The position numbers and the translations under genes are program-made. A stretch of DNA of 64,000 nucleotides from Bdellovibrionaceae bacterium UBA1609 (lineage in GTDB: Bacteria > Bdellovibrionota > Bdellovibrionia > Bdellovibrionales > UBA1609): positions 310,001 to 374,000 of the forward strand of contig DCMZ01000008.1 in assembly GCA_002321895.1 (NCBI GenBank), in the 5' to 3' direction. Below, piece by piece: positions 1-8,641 of the stretch. The notes below the pieces were generated by a model, which worked only from the letters and a program-made list of their open reading frames with translations, ran no database searches and had not been told where the DNA came from. How positions within the stretch are numbered: the stretch's first letter is position 1; every line of letters starts with the position of its first letter.

Positions 1-279
1 GATTTAAAAAAGACTTTTAGAACACCTGATGAGTATCCTGAAAAGCTTCATCAAAATAGGATTAGAAGTGGATCCCAGGCTTTATTTGAATGCTTAGTGA
101 ATGGGGACTCGGATTTTTTTGGCGCTTATTCCACTTTGTCCGTTGATGTTGATAGATTAGATGAAGCAAAGTTGATGGCTGAAGATTTTGTGAAGAAATT
201 AAGTATATTCCTCTCCTCGAGTGATAAGAAAACGAAAGTGATGGAATTAAACGTGAATCTATTTTCTAGATCCAATTAG
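1..279 (+). CDS. C-terminal fragment of a TIGR02147-like protein (5' end outside window)
   Basis: The frame is open from the first base to a TAG at 277-279, so this is the C-terminal end (about 92 residues) of a longer protein; the GTG at 97 is internal, not a start. The tail has a phenylalanine-rich 'FFGAYSTLSVDVD' stretch, a helix with alternating charges (about residues 45-65 of the fragment), and ends 'VMELNVNLFSRSN'. This matches my memory of the end of TIGR02147-type proteins, a family expanded in Bdellovibrio and Fibrobacter that usually closes with 'VY.LNIQLFPL'. Their function is unknown; they are suspected regulators. It converges on dsbD with 13 bases between the stops. The family call is inference from the tail only. 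Confidence 0.6.
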   Translation, partial: DLKKTFRTPDEYPEKLHQNRIRSGSQALFECLVNGDSDFFGAYSTLSVDVDRLDEAKLMAEDFVKKLSIFLSSSDKKTKVMELNVNLFSRSN

Positions 280-292
280 GGGAATTGTGCCT

Positions 293-1882
293 CTACTGAA
301 GGGCTTTTTGCATTCGTTCAGAAAAGGGTTGAGCTTCTTCGAAGCCAGTGAGTGTGAGTTCGGGACGGTGATTACCGTCCTTACCATAAAACACTAAATG
401 GGGAAGACCCAAGATATCGTACTTCTCTTGCAGGGCCATAAACCCTTCTGTGGAAGCGTCGGTGGCATCAAACTTTAAAAATACAAATTGATCTTTCATG
501 GCTTGTACTTCCGGTTGAGGGAAAGTCTTTTTCTCAAGCTCAATACATGCGGCACACCAGTCCGCCCAAAAATCTATAATCACGGCTTTACCGTCTTTGG
601 CGGCAGCGAGGAGTTTTTCTTCGGAGTAGGTTTCAAAGAGAGCGGATTCCTTTTGCTCGGTGGGGGCAATGTATCGGGTATAAAGGGGCTCCAGGTAAAA
701 CAATCCCAAACCAATCATAATAACGCCAAACCCTTGCTTCACTCGAACCATCCACATACCCGATTTGGGTAAATGATGGATAAGAGAGGAGAAGGTCCCA
801 AGAACTAAAAAGATCAGCCCAAGCCCATAGGCAAAAGTAAGTAAAAGTGCAAAACCTAAAACCATATCTTGGGTTTGAGCCACAAAGGCTAAAATAGCGA
901 CTAAGACCGGTCCCACACAAGGTGAGGCAATGATGCCTGCAAATAGACCGGCGCCAAAGGCACCTTTATAGCCTTGGCCTGTACCCACATTACGCATACG
1001 ATCTCTAATAAATCGAGGCACCTCCATATCAAACGCACCGAACATACTAGCTGCCATAATAAAAAAGATAGTAGCAATGGCAATGGTGACGAGTGGGTGC
1101 CCGAGATAAGAACCAAACACCGCTCCGGAGCTGGCCACAAACAATCCAAGTAAAGAGTAAATGAGGGCGATACCGGTGACGTAAACAAAGCTTAACATGA
1201 AGCCCTGCAGTCGAGTTTTCCCCTCAGTGCCGTGGCCAATCACAGCCAAAGTCATAGGGATCACTGGGAACACACACGGAGTGAAGCTAGTTAATACACC
1301 ACTAAAAAAGATGGCAATAAAAATCCCAAACAGACCGAGCGTCTTCACTTGCTCAAACAGCCAATTCCCTTCTAGGTTAAGTTCACTCAAGCTGTCTGGA
1401 GCTTCGGCAGTAGTTTCGCCGTAGGCAGAAACGATTTCAATGGAAACGGGTATGTCTAATTTTTTAGGGAGTAGACAGTACTCATCGGTGCAGGCCTGAA
1501 AGGTGAGAATAATTGGTAGGGTCTGCTTACCGGTGGAGTAATCGGCGGCCACCTCAATGGGGGCTCTGAGAGCACCATGACCTTCAATACCCTTTTTTAC
1601 TTTTTTAGTATGTACATCGTTAAACTGGATTTCGTTTTCGACGGAAAATTCACCAATTCTTATTTGATCGGGATTCTTAGAGCTGATCAAAAACTGATCT
1701 GAATAAGCTCGGTGAGGAGGGTCCAAGGTGAGATCTAGAATAAGAGTGGTATTGGCCCCTGCAGGAAGGGGAGTGTTGACGACATAACCCTTTGCGCGCA
1801 AGGGGTTGGGATTGATGGGTCCCGACCAAGCCGCGAAGCTAAAAAACAGACTAAAAAGGATTAAAATCGCCGATTGAATCAT
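293..1882 (-). CDS. dsbD: Thiol:disulfide interchange protein DsbD
   Basis: An inner-membrane electron relay that passes reducing power from cytoplasmic thioredoxin to periplasmic thiol proteins. All three DsbD modules are visible in 529 residues. A signal peptide (1-20) leads a periplasmic alpha domain with the cysteine pair C131/C136 (CTDEYC). A multi-helix beta domain (about 180-400) has the paired membrane cysteines C203 (FTPCVFP) and C322 (ASPCVGP). A C-terminal thioredoxin-fold gamma domain has WCAAC at 442-446. The length is close to E. coli DsbD (about 565). It is divergent from motA with a 183-base gap, so it probably has its own promoter, although no convincing -35/-10 pair was found. 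No dsbC/dsbG partner is adjacent. Confidence 0.93.
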   Translation of the reverse strand: MIQSAILILFSLFFSFAAWSGPINPNPLRAKGYVVNTPLPAGANTTLILDLTLDPPHRAYSDQFLISSKNPDQIRIGEFSVENEIQFNDVHTKKVKKGIEGHGALRAPIEVAADYSTGKQTLPIILTFQACTDEYCLLPKKLDIPVSIEIVSAYGETTAEAPDSLSELNLEGNWLFEQVKTLGLFGIFIAIFFSGVLTSFTPCVFPVIPMTLAVIGHGTEGKTRLQGFMLSFVYVTGIALIYSLLGLFVASSGAVFGSYLGHPLVTIAIATIFFIMAASMFGAFDMEVPRFIRDRMRNVGTGQGYKGAFGAGLFAGIIASPCVGPVLVAILAFVAQTQDMVLGFALLLTFAYGLGLIFLVLGTFSSLIHHLPKSGMWMVRVKQGFGVIMIGLGLFYLEPLYTRYIAPTEQKESALFETYSEEKLLAAAKDGKAVIIDFWADWCAACIELEKKTFPQPEVQAMKDQFVFLKFDATDASTEGFMALQEKYDILGLPHLVFYGKDGNHRPELTLTGFEEAQPFSERMQKALQ

Positions 1883-2065
1883 TACTTTTATAATACCTCA
1901 GTCTAGTTCAAAAGTTACATATAAAAGTGTCTTAACGGATGCATCTTCTCTTCAGTTAAATGCAGGACTTAAGGCCCTCGTCATAAGGTCTTAAAAGCCG
2001 CACAAATCACCGAGAACACTGAACTTGCAATTCGAGACACCGATAAGGTCTTTAGGAGAAAGCAT

Positions 2066-2926
2066 ATGGGAATTGTAGGCGCAATCGTCGTTTTATTCTG
2101 TGTATTTGGAGGCTTCGTTTTTGCTGGAGGACACTTGCATGTGATCTGGCAGCCTTTTGAAGTTTTAATCATTGGTGGAGCCGCATTGGGAGGGTTTATT
2201 ATAGCCAACCCTATTCCGCGAATTACACTCACTATGAAAATGGCCACCAAGGCTATTTTTGGAAAGCCGTATAATAAACAGGCCTATGTTGAGTTATTGC
2301 AAATGATGTTTCGTTTGTTTCAGATCTTTAGAAAAGATGGTCCTCAAGCTGTGGAAAAACACATTGAAGAGCCTCAGAGCAGTGAAATCTTTAAAGCTTA
2401 TCCGTCCTTTATGAAGAATCACCATGCCGTTGATTTTCTGTGCGACACCATGAAGATAACGCTATCAGCAGATTTATCACAATATGATGTGGATGATTTA
2501 TTAGATGTGGATATTAAGTCCGCCCATGAAGAGGAACACGGAGCTCAACATGCTGTGGCTTCAGTAGGGGATTCTCTACCGGGTCTCGGGATTGTTGCCG
2601 CCGTACTCGGGATTGTGCATACGATGGATTACCTTGATCAAGGTGTACAAACCATCGGTGGACTCGTGGCCGCGGCCCTTGTGGGAACATTTTTAGGGGT
2701 TTTAGCCTGTTATGGTTTTGTGGCTCCATTAGCGTCAAAAATGGGAGCGGATATCGAAAATGAAGGCCGCTATATGCAAGTGATTAAAGCGGCATTGGTA
2801 GCGTTGCAACGTGGTGCGCCTCCTCTAGTGTGTGTTGAGTTTGCAAGACGAACTATTTATCCGGGTGAGCGACCTACGTTTGAAGAAATGGACGCGGCCT
2901 CAAAAGAAACCAAAGCAGCGGCTTAA
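2066..2926 (+). CDS. motA: Flagellar motor stator protein MotA
   Basis: MotA forms the proton-conducting stator ring of the flagellar motor with MotB in the inner membrane. The 286 residues have helices at about 1-20 and 30-50, a cytoplasmic loop (about 60-165), then two helices carrying the conserved prolines: P172 in LPGLG and P221 in the segment ending YGFVAP, equivalent to the functional prolines of E. coli MotA. The ATG follows AGGAGAAAGC, a good ribosome-binding site. motB follows 12 bases after the stop, so the pair is one operon. The 183-base upstream gap contains the direct repeat ATAAGGTCTT (near 1984 and 2042) but no clear sigma-28 box. Bdellovibrio encodes several MotAB pairs; which one this corresponds to cannot be told here. 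Confidence 0.93.
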   Translation: MGIVGAIVVLFCVFGGFVFAGGHLHVIWQPFEVLIIGGAALGGFIIANPIPRITLTMKMATKAIFGKPYNKQAYVELLQMMFRLFQIFRKDGPQAVEKHIEEPQSSEIFKAYPSFMKNHHAVDFLCDTMKITLSADLSQYDVDDLLDVDIKSAHEEEHGAQHAVASVGDSLPGLGIVAAVLGIVHTMDYLDQGVQTIGGLVAAALVGTFLGVLACYGFVAPLASKMGADIENEGRYMQVIKAALVALQRGAPPLVCVEFARRTIYPGERPTFEEMDAASKETKAAA

Positions 2927-2938
2927 TAGGGAGCAGGG

Positions 2939-3838
2939 ATGGCCGAACGGGAACCAGTTATTGTCATAAAAAAAATAACGGTACAGGCGGCAGGACACCA
3001 TGGTGGGTCCTGGAAGGTGGCCTTTGCCGACTTTATGACAGCCCTAATGGCCTTCTTTTTGGTGATGTGGCTGGTGGGTCAATCTGAAGAAGTTAAAAAG
3101 AACGTGGCTGATCACTTTTCCACGCCCAGTATTATTGAATACAATTTTTCTAACTATGGTGTAGAGCTAACGCTAGAAAAACTATTTTTAGATCTCATCA
3201 ACGAGCCTCTTAAGTTTTTCCAGCAATTCATTACTCCGGTAGATAAAACTCCCAATATTATGGCCATGGGTTCAAAGAAAATTGTCATGCACCACATTGC
3301 GGACCAACTGGGAGATGTAGCAGAGAGCGTACAGATTTATGGTAATTCGATTGATTTTGAAATTGAAGCTCATAAACTTTTTTTCCCAGGTACTGCACGG
3401 CCAAACAGTCAGTTCGTGAGCATTATGGGGCACGTTCAGGAGATTACAAGAGGGCTTGAAGATTCCAATTTGTTTTTACACTCCTTAGCTTACAATGAAG
3501 CCATGGACGATGGTAAGAGCTCAACAGCCACCAATGTGGCCGAAGAGAGATTGGATCTTATCTATAGAAAAATTGAAGTAGGATTAGAAAACGATTCGGT
3601 AGATATATTTGGTAAAGCTTCCGCAAAAGCTTTTAACAGAGCTCAGAATCAAGGGACTACTCCAGTGGGCAAAATTTCCTTCCGAATTAAGCAAAAGGAA
3701 ATGCTAGCCGACGGTACCAAGCCTCGACCGCTTGAGGAGATGTTTGGTGAGAAAGATCAAAATATGGATGTCTATCAGAATTTTGTAAAGCAACTCACAG
3801 AATCCAAAACTAAAAATAAAAAATCTAAAAAACAATAG
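2939..3838 (+). CDS. motB: Flagellar motor stator protein MotB with divergent peptidoglycan-binding domain
   Basis: This is the partner of the upstream motA. The N-terminus has the stator signature GGSWKVAFADFMTALMAFF (22-40); D31 is the expected proton-carrying aspartate and W25 lies in the plug-helix approach. The single membrane helix is about 28-46. The C-terminal region (about 130-250) should be an OmpA-like peptidoglycan-binding domain. It keeps the general pattern (LFFPGTARPNSQF, later AEERLDLIYRKI), but the usual GHTDN and SNWELSxxRA signatures are not recognisable. The tail is lysine-rich and hydrophilic. Identification as a MotB is secure from the N-terminus and context; wall anchoring by this domain is inferred. 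Confidence 0.88.
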   Translation: MAEREPVIVIKKITVQAAGHHGGSWKVAFADFMTALMAFFLVMWLVGQSEEVKKNVADHFSTPSIIEYNFSNYGVELTLEKLFLDLINEPLKFFQQFITPVDKTPNIMAMGSKKIVMHHIADQLGDVAESVQIYGNSIDFEIEAHKLFFPGTARPNSQFVSIMGHVQEITRGLEDSNLFLHSLAYNEAMDDGKSSTATNVAEERLDLIYRKIEVGLENDSVDIFGKASAKAFNRAQNQGTTPVGKISFRIKQKEMLADGTKPRPLEEMFGEKDQNMDVYQNFVKQLTESKTKNKKSKKQ

Positions 3839-4037
3839 TTCGCTAAAGTACAGACTATATGAGGTCCACGAGATGAAACTTATCATTCTGAGACGTGAGT
3901 GTTGGAATTGTTTTAGAGTTTAGTCACACGTCTGAATATTAGACACTATTTTGTATCAAAAACTATCTATCGCATTTTGAGCGGCCTAACCTTTGCTTCA
4001 TTAAGGGATACACCCGTTATCTTGTGGGGGGATTGCG

Positions 4038-4433
4038 ATGGTAGTACTGAGTTTCGAAGAGATTCTTGTGATACTTGTTACAACTTGTTGTGTTCTATTT
4101 TTTATCTATATCAACACCAATCGCAGTCAAAGATCCACTCGAAAAAATGTTCGGAATTTGAAGCGGCGGCGTCGCCCTCATATTGTGGAAGATCCCTATT
4201 TTTCTAGAGAAAAAAGAAAATCAATTCGTGGACCTAGAGACTACGGCCCCAAAGTGATTGATCTCGGCGATTCATTTGAGTCGCGCGTAGAAATAGCGGC
4301 GAAGGCTGAGAAGAGATTAAAAAAGAATTTAATTCGTCCACTCGTAGAGGCTGTGACTACGCCCTCTATCTCTTTGTCCGGAGCAGGTACAAATAGTGCC
4401 ATTGTCTTCACCGATGATGATGAATATTTTTAG
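4038..4433 (+). CDS. Small membrane-anchored hypothetical protein
   Basis: I do not recognise a family. The 131 residues begin with one hydrophobic helix (about 6-25, VILVTTCCVLFFIYI) followed by a strongly basic stretch with four consecutive arginines (RNLKRRRRP), which predicts an N-out/C-in single-pass protein with a cytoplasmic tail. The tail is low in hydrophobics and ends in an acidic cluster (TDDDEYF). The ATG is preceded by a run of six G residues about 8 bases upstream. An overlapping frame opening at 3977 has no better start and was rejected. It lies between motB (199-base gap) and the convergent RND gene (5-base gap). The gap upstream holds only a 7-base inverted repeat (3891-3897/3927-3933) of no obvious function. 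Confidence 0.6.
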   Translation: MVVLSFEEILVILVTTCCVLFFIYINTNRSQRSTRKNVRNLKRRRRPHIVEDPYFSREKRKSIRGPRDYGPKVIDLGDSFESRVEIAAKAEKRLKKNLIRPLVEAVTTPSISLSGAGTNSAIVFTDDDEYF

Positions 4434-4438
4434 CAGGA

Positions 4439-7400
4439 CTAAGATTCCCTTTGAATCTTGCGTAATGCCCACCCGGGTATCTTTTTCATGTCATCAGTTA
4501 TGGCGATAAAGGGTGGAATAAACAGCGCTGTTAAAATAGATCCAAAAGCAAGCCCCCATCCTAGCGCAAGTGCCAATGGTATAACAAAGGCATCTTCGCC
4601 ACCAATTCCAATAAATTTCTGCATGTAACCACCGTAAGCAGTGGGAAACAAACCACTGATGGTGGTTGTGGTGGTTAAAACTATGGGGCGCAATCGCATG
4701 CCTGCAGTTTCAATGATAGACTCGGAAAGTCCTATGCCGCGCTCGCGTAGTTTATTTACAAAGTCGATGTAAACAATGGAATTATTCACAATAACCCCAG
4801 CCAGGGCGATGACCCCAAGCATAGCTAAAAAGCTAAATGGGCGATTATGTAAGAACATAGCAAAGGCTACTCCAATAAATCCGAGAGGAATGGAGGTTAA
4901 AATAAGGATTGGCTGAATTAGGCTTCTGAACGTTGCTATAAGTAAAAATAAAATAGATAAAAAAGCAAAGCCAAAGGCTCTGGCCAAAGATTTCATCGAT
5001 TCGTCGGTATCTTCCGACTCTCCACCAAATGTAATTCCATAACCCGGACGGTCTTTGATCAATTCATCCAAATGGGGAGTGATTTTTGAAACCACTTCGT
5101 TGGCGGTAATTACATCGGTGTCCACTTCCGCCGAAATATTAATGATGCGGTCGTAGTCCACATGGGTGATCACATTTCGAGTGGGTACCTGGCGAAACTC
5201 AGAGACCTCATTAAGGTGAACCAGGTTGCCCTGGCGATTGCCGACTTTGATTGAATTGAGCTGGTCTAATATGGGCCCTTTATTGGTTTTTTGTTTTACT
5301 AAGATATCAATCTCTTCATCAAAGTTACGGACGGAGGAGGCTTTGATTCCAGCAAAAGCGGCTCTAACAGTTTGTGCAATGTCATTGGCTGTTAACCCGG
5401 CACTGGCAGCTTCATTTCTTAGCGGTAGAACTTGCCATTCATCTTTTCCCAGAATGTTCGAATCTCTAATGTCTTTAACACCAGTAAATTCCTCTAGTTT
5501 TTTACGAATCCCTTGAGCGACTTGGTTCATCTCATCAAAGTCTCGACCAGTGACGTTGATAGAAATGGAGCGACCTTGTGGAGGCCCTTCTTTTGCCACC
5601 TCAATATTGAGTTTACTGATGTTCGGCAGATCACCCACCTTTTTCCGAATCTCCTCCGATATTTCTCTTACATTTCTCTCTCTAGAGAACTTCGGCGTGA
5701 GTTCCACACGAATGTTGGCGTAGTTGGTTCCACGGCGGGTTAGGGGATCGTTCTGATCCTGTTGAATCAGCCCGATAATTGAAACCACATCGGTGATCTC
5801 ATGTTCCGGTAACTCAGCAATGGCTTTTTCAATAGGAACAACATTCATGGCCATTTGTTCTAATGAAGTTCCCTTGGGGGACTCTGCTTGGATAAAAAAG
5901 TATTGCTCACCTTCTGAAGGAAACAGAACAAACTTACCCGTTACAGCTAGGAGCGCTCCTGTTAGGCCCAGTAGGGCAACAGCTCCGAGTGCCATTCTGT
6001 ACTTTCGGTTTAAGCTCCAGGTCACATAGTTTTGGTATTTGGTAATGTACTTGTCGTACCACTTTTCCTGATTGGAACTGGATTTGGCTTTGTTGAGTAT
6101 GGTTTTCGTGAATGGACCCACCCAGGACACAAAATGAGAAGGCATAATGACAAAGGCTTCAAATACGGAAAAGCCCAGTGCGATAATTACCATTAAGGGT
6201 ATCTCAAAAATAAACTTACCCATGATACCCGTCATAAACAGCATGGGGCCAAATGCGCAGGCGGTAGTCATTACAGAAGCTACAACGGGTCCAAAAACCT
6301 CTTTAGCTCCATCCACAACAGCAGTAGTAATGTCTTTTTCCATTTCGATGTGGCGCCAGATGTTTTCAGACACCACAATGGCGTCATCCACCAGCATACC
6401 CAAAACGATAATAAGTCCAATCAGGCTCAAAAGATTTAATGAGCCACCCATGAGGCTGGCCACCGTGATAGCTGATAAAAGGGCAATGGGTATCCCAACG
6501 GAAACGATCAACGTGACTTGCCAAGGAAGAAACAGAGTGAGAACGATTAAGACCAGAACGAGCCCGAGGAGTAAGTTGGACGAGAGAGTTTTAAGTCGAG
6601 CGGACAGGAATTTGGACAGATCTCGAGAAAATCCAAACTTTAAAAAATCGGGATAGTCAGCAGACCATTCCTCAACATTGGATCGCAATTTATTAATTAA
6701 ATCCAAAGCGTCGGCGTTGGACTTTTTACTGATAGTGAGATGTATGGATTTCTCACCTCTGGCTTTGTAAAGTACATTGGGGTCTTCGTAGCTTTGAACC
6801 ACTTCAGCCACATCTTTAATTTTTGTTGAGAATCCAACATCATTGGCTCGGATGACCACATCTTCAATTTCTTCAACACTCTTAACTTCCGCCTCTGTTC
6901 GAATGAGAAGCTCAATATCCTTGTCGTTGTAACTGTCTCCTCCGGGAAGTGAGATATTATTGGCTCCTAGAGCTACACTGATCTCACCTAAGGAAACATT
7001 TTTTTGAGCCATAAGCTCTGGGTCGGCAATGACGTGATACTCTTGATCAAAGTATCCTTGCTTTACAACCTTTCCGACTTCTCGCATATTTGCGATTCGG
7101 TCGTACAGCAGTTGGGCATATTTTCTCAACTGAGTGTAGTCATCGGTTCCGCTGACCGTAACTTCTACAACAGGTTGAAGTGTGGACTCTACTTCTTGTA
7201 TGACGGGGTCGGTAGCATCCTCAGGAAAACTATCCACAGCATCCACGGCATTACGAATATCTCTATTAGTTTTTGCAGAATCTCTAGCATCGGGATCTAG
7301 CTGAAGAATAACCACTCCCACAGACTCGGTGGCATTGGAGGTGACTTTTTTTATGCCGTCCACTTCGCGAATAGCTTCTTCGATGGGATTAATTATTAAA

Positions 7401-7585
7401 TTTTCTATCTGCTCTGGGGAAGCGCCAGGGAGAGTGGTCCGAACTGTAGTGACATCGAAGTTTACATTAGGCCAAATATCTCGCCGAATTGAAAAAGTAG
7501 ATATGATTCCGACCAAAAGAAGCATAACCGTGAGAAGGTTACCTAACAGGTGCTCAGTGGCAAAAAAATGAATGATTTTCCGCAT
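4439..7585 (-). CDS. RND-family efflux transporter permease (AcrB/MdtB-like)
   Basis: A proton-driven inner-membrane RND pump subunit of 1048 residues, the expected length. The layout is TM1 near residue 15, a first periplasmic porter/docking domain (about 35-330), TM2-6, a TM7 region near 525, a second periplasmic domain (about 555-860) and TM8-12. The TM4 proton-relay aspartate pair is present in the segment reading LVDDAIVVSENI. At the TM10 position where AcrB has its key lysine (K940), this protein reads GVIVNNSIVYIDF, so the lysine is replaced. The ATG is preceded by GGAGG nine bases upstream. No membrane-fusion or TolC-like partner is adjacent on either side, so the pump is an orphan here. 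The substrate cannot be predicted. Confidence 0.88.
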   Translation of the reverse strand: MRKIIHFFATEHLLGNLLTVMLLLVGIISTFSIRRDIWPNVNFDVTTVRTTLPGASPEQIENLIINPIEEAIREVDGIKKVTSNATESVGVVILQLDPDARDSAKTNRDIRNAVDAVDSFPEDATDPVIQEVESTLQPVVEVTVSGTDDYTQLRKYAQLLYDRIANMREVGKVVKQGYFDQEYHVIADPELMAQKNVSLGEISVALGANNISLPGGDSYNDKDIELLIRTEAEVKSVEEIEDVVIRANDVGFSTKIKDVAEVVQSYEDPNVLYKARGEKSIHLTISKKSNADALDLINKLRSNVEEWSADYPDFLKFGFSRDLSKFLSARLKTLSSNLLLGLVLVLIVLTLFLPWQVTLIVSVGIPIALLSAITVASLMGGSLNLLSLIGLIIVLGMLVDDAIVVSENIWRHIEMEKDITTAVVDGAKEVFGPVVASVMTTACAFGPMLFMTGIMGKFIFEIPLMVIIALGFSVFEAFVIMPSHFVSWVGPFTKTILNKAKSSSNQEKWYDKYITKYQNYVTWSLNRKYRMALGAVALLGLTGALLAVTGKFVLFPSEGEQYFFIQAESPKGTSLEQMAMNVVPIEKAIAELPEHEITDVVSIIGLIQQDQNDPLTRRGTNYANIRVELTPKFSRERNVREISEEIRKKVGDLPNISKLNIEVAKEGPPQGRSISINVTGRDFDEMNQVAQGIRKKLEEFTGVKDIRDSNILGKDEWQVLPLRNEAASAGLTANDIAQTVRAAFAGIKASSVRNFDEEIDILVKQKTNKGPILDQLNSIKVGNRQGNLVHLNEVSEFRQVPTRNVITHVDYDRIINISAEVDTDVITANEVVSKITPHLDELIKDRPGYGITFGGESEDTDESMKSLARAFGFAFLSILFLLIATFRSLIQPILILTSIPLGFIGVAFAMFLHNRPFSFLAMLGVIALAGVIVNNSIVYIDFVNKLRERGIGLSESIIETAGMRLRPIVLTTTTTISGLFPTAYGGYMQKFIGIGGEDAFVIPLALALGWGLAFGSILTALFIPPFIAITDDMKKIPGWALRKIQRES

Positions 7586-7744
7586 ATCTAGCTTCCTCCA
7601 AATTGAGCTCAGATATTAACTCCGACGGTCTATGGAGTCATCCATGGATTATTTTTATTGGTTTCTCGCGTAGGATGACATTGCGCTGAAATTCCACTAG
7701 TTTATAGCTCTTTTGAAAATGAACTATATATGGAGTTATAAGGC

Positions 7745-8590
7745 GTGTATTGGCGGGATCAAACTTGGATAGGATTCGATTTGGAAACCACGGGTAAATA
7801 CCCGTTAACGGCTGAGATCTGTGAAATCGGTGCAGTGAAGTGGCGTGATGGTAAGGTGGTGGATGAATTCAGTCAGCTGGTTAAGCCCACTCGTCCCATG
7901 GGAGAAGAGGTTATTAAAATCCATAATATAACCAACGAAATGGTGGAAGACGCTCCCTCCATCGACCAAATCATTGGGGGGTTTAGGGAGTTTATTGGCG
8001 AGGATCTCTTGGTGGCCCATCATGCTCCTTTTGACATGGGATTTTTGTCTGTCGAGTTTGAAAAGTATGATTTGGGTTTGCCAAAACGCCCAGTGGTTTG
8101 CTCGAGTCTTTTTTCGAGAAATAATTTAAGTGGAGTGGAAAACTACCGGTTGCAAACTCTAGTGAGTCATTTTTCTTTAGAAGGGGGCCAAGCTCATAGA
8201 GCCACCGATGATGCTAGAGCCTGTTTAGAAGTGATGTTATTGCTTCTAGAGCAGAATAAAAATTCAGATCAACTCGATGTCGATCAGATCTATAAGTTAC
8301 AAGGTCGAAAACTGAATTGGTTTGAATATTCGATCGCCTACCTTCGACAATTTGAAGCCACAATGGCGATTGTGGATAGCTTTGAACAAGAGAAATCCTT
8401 GGATATGGTTTACAAAGGTGGGTCCCGACCAGGAAAAACGCGCACAGTTTTCCCTGAGGGATTAGTGAGAAACCCCAATGGGGATTTTCTAGTAGCCAAA
8501 GATAAATTGGAAGACGAACAGCCTAAGCGTTTTTATCTGAGCCGAATCCAGGAAGCCAGCGTAGGTTCCCAGGACAATCCAAAACATTAA
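7745..8590 (+). CDS. DEDDh 3'-5' exonuclease with C-terminal WYL-like domain
   Basis: The N-terminal 170 residues form a DnaQ/RNase T-type exonuclease. The DEDDh residues are all visible: D12 and E14 in GFDLETTG, D97 in APFDMGF, and H151 with D156 in HRATDDARA. This suggests a proofreading-epsilon-like or repair nuclease. The C-terminal 100 residues (about 190-270) are not part of that family. They contain a PxGLV segment, a short strand pair (GDFLVAKD) and a closing RFYLSRI, a pattern close to WYL domains, which bind nucleic-acid or nucleotide ligands. The start is a GTG (VYW read as MYW); AAGG is almost adjacent and GGAG lies about 11 bases upstream. It is divergent from the RND gene over 159 bases. 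Exonuclease confidence is high; the WYL call is tentative. Confidence 0.8.
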   Translation: MYWRDQTWIGFDLETTGKYPLTAEICEIGAVKWRDGKVVDEFSQLVKPTRPMGEEVIKIHNITNEMVEDAPSIDQIIGGFREFIGEDLLVAHHAPFDMGFLSVEFEKYDLGLPKRPVVCSSLFSRNNLSGVENYRLQTLVSHFSLEGGQAHRATDDARACLEVMLLLLEQNKNSDQLDVDQIYKLQGRKLNWFEYSIAYLRQFEATMAIVDSFEQEKSLDMVYKGGSRPGKTRTVFPEGLVRNPNGDFLVAKDKLEDEQPKRFYLSRIQEASVGSQDNPKH

Positions 8591-8641
8591 GATCTTTTTG
8601 ACGAAATAAATTCTAATCCAATGATCTTATTCTCCCAGTCC

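Noticed and set aside
3891..3933. AGACGTG / CACGTCT inverted repeat after motB
   Set aside because: Only 7 bases, a long loop and no T-run; could arise by chance.
3977..4207. Overlapping open frame at the start of the small membrane-protein gene
   Set aside because: No ribosome-binding site, no protein-like composition, and the frame at 4038 has a membrane helix and a G-rich site.
6147..6656. Long forward-strand frame inside the RND pump gene (169 codons)
   Set aside because: It is antisense to a well-conserved gene, has no ribosome-binding site and no domain-like pattern.
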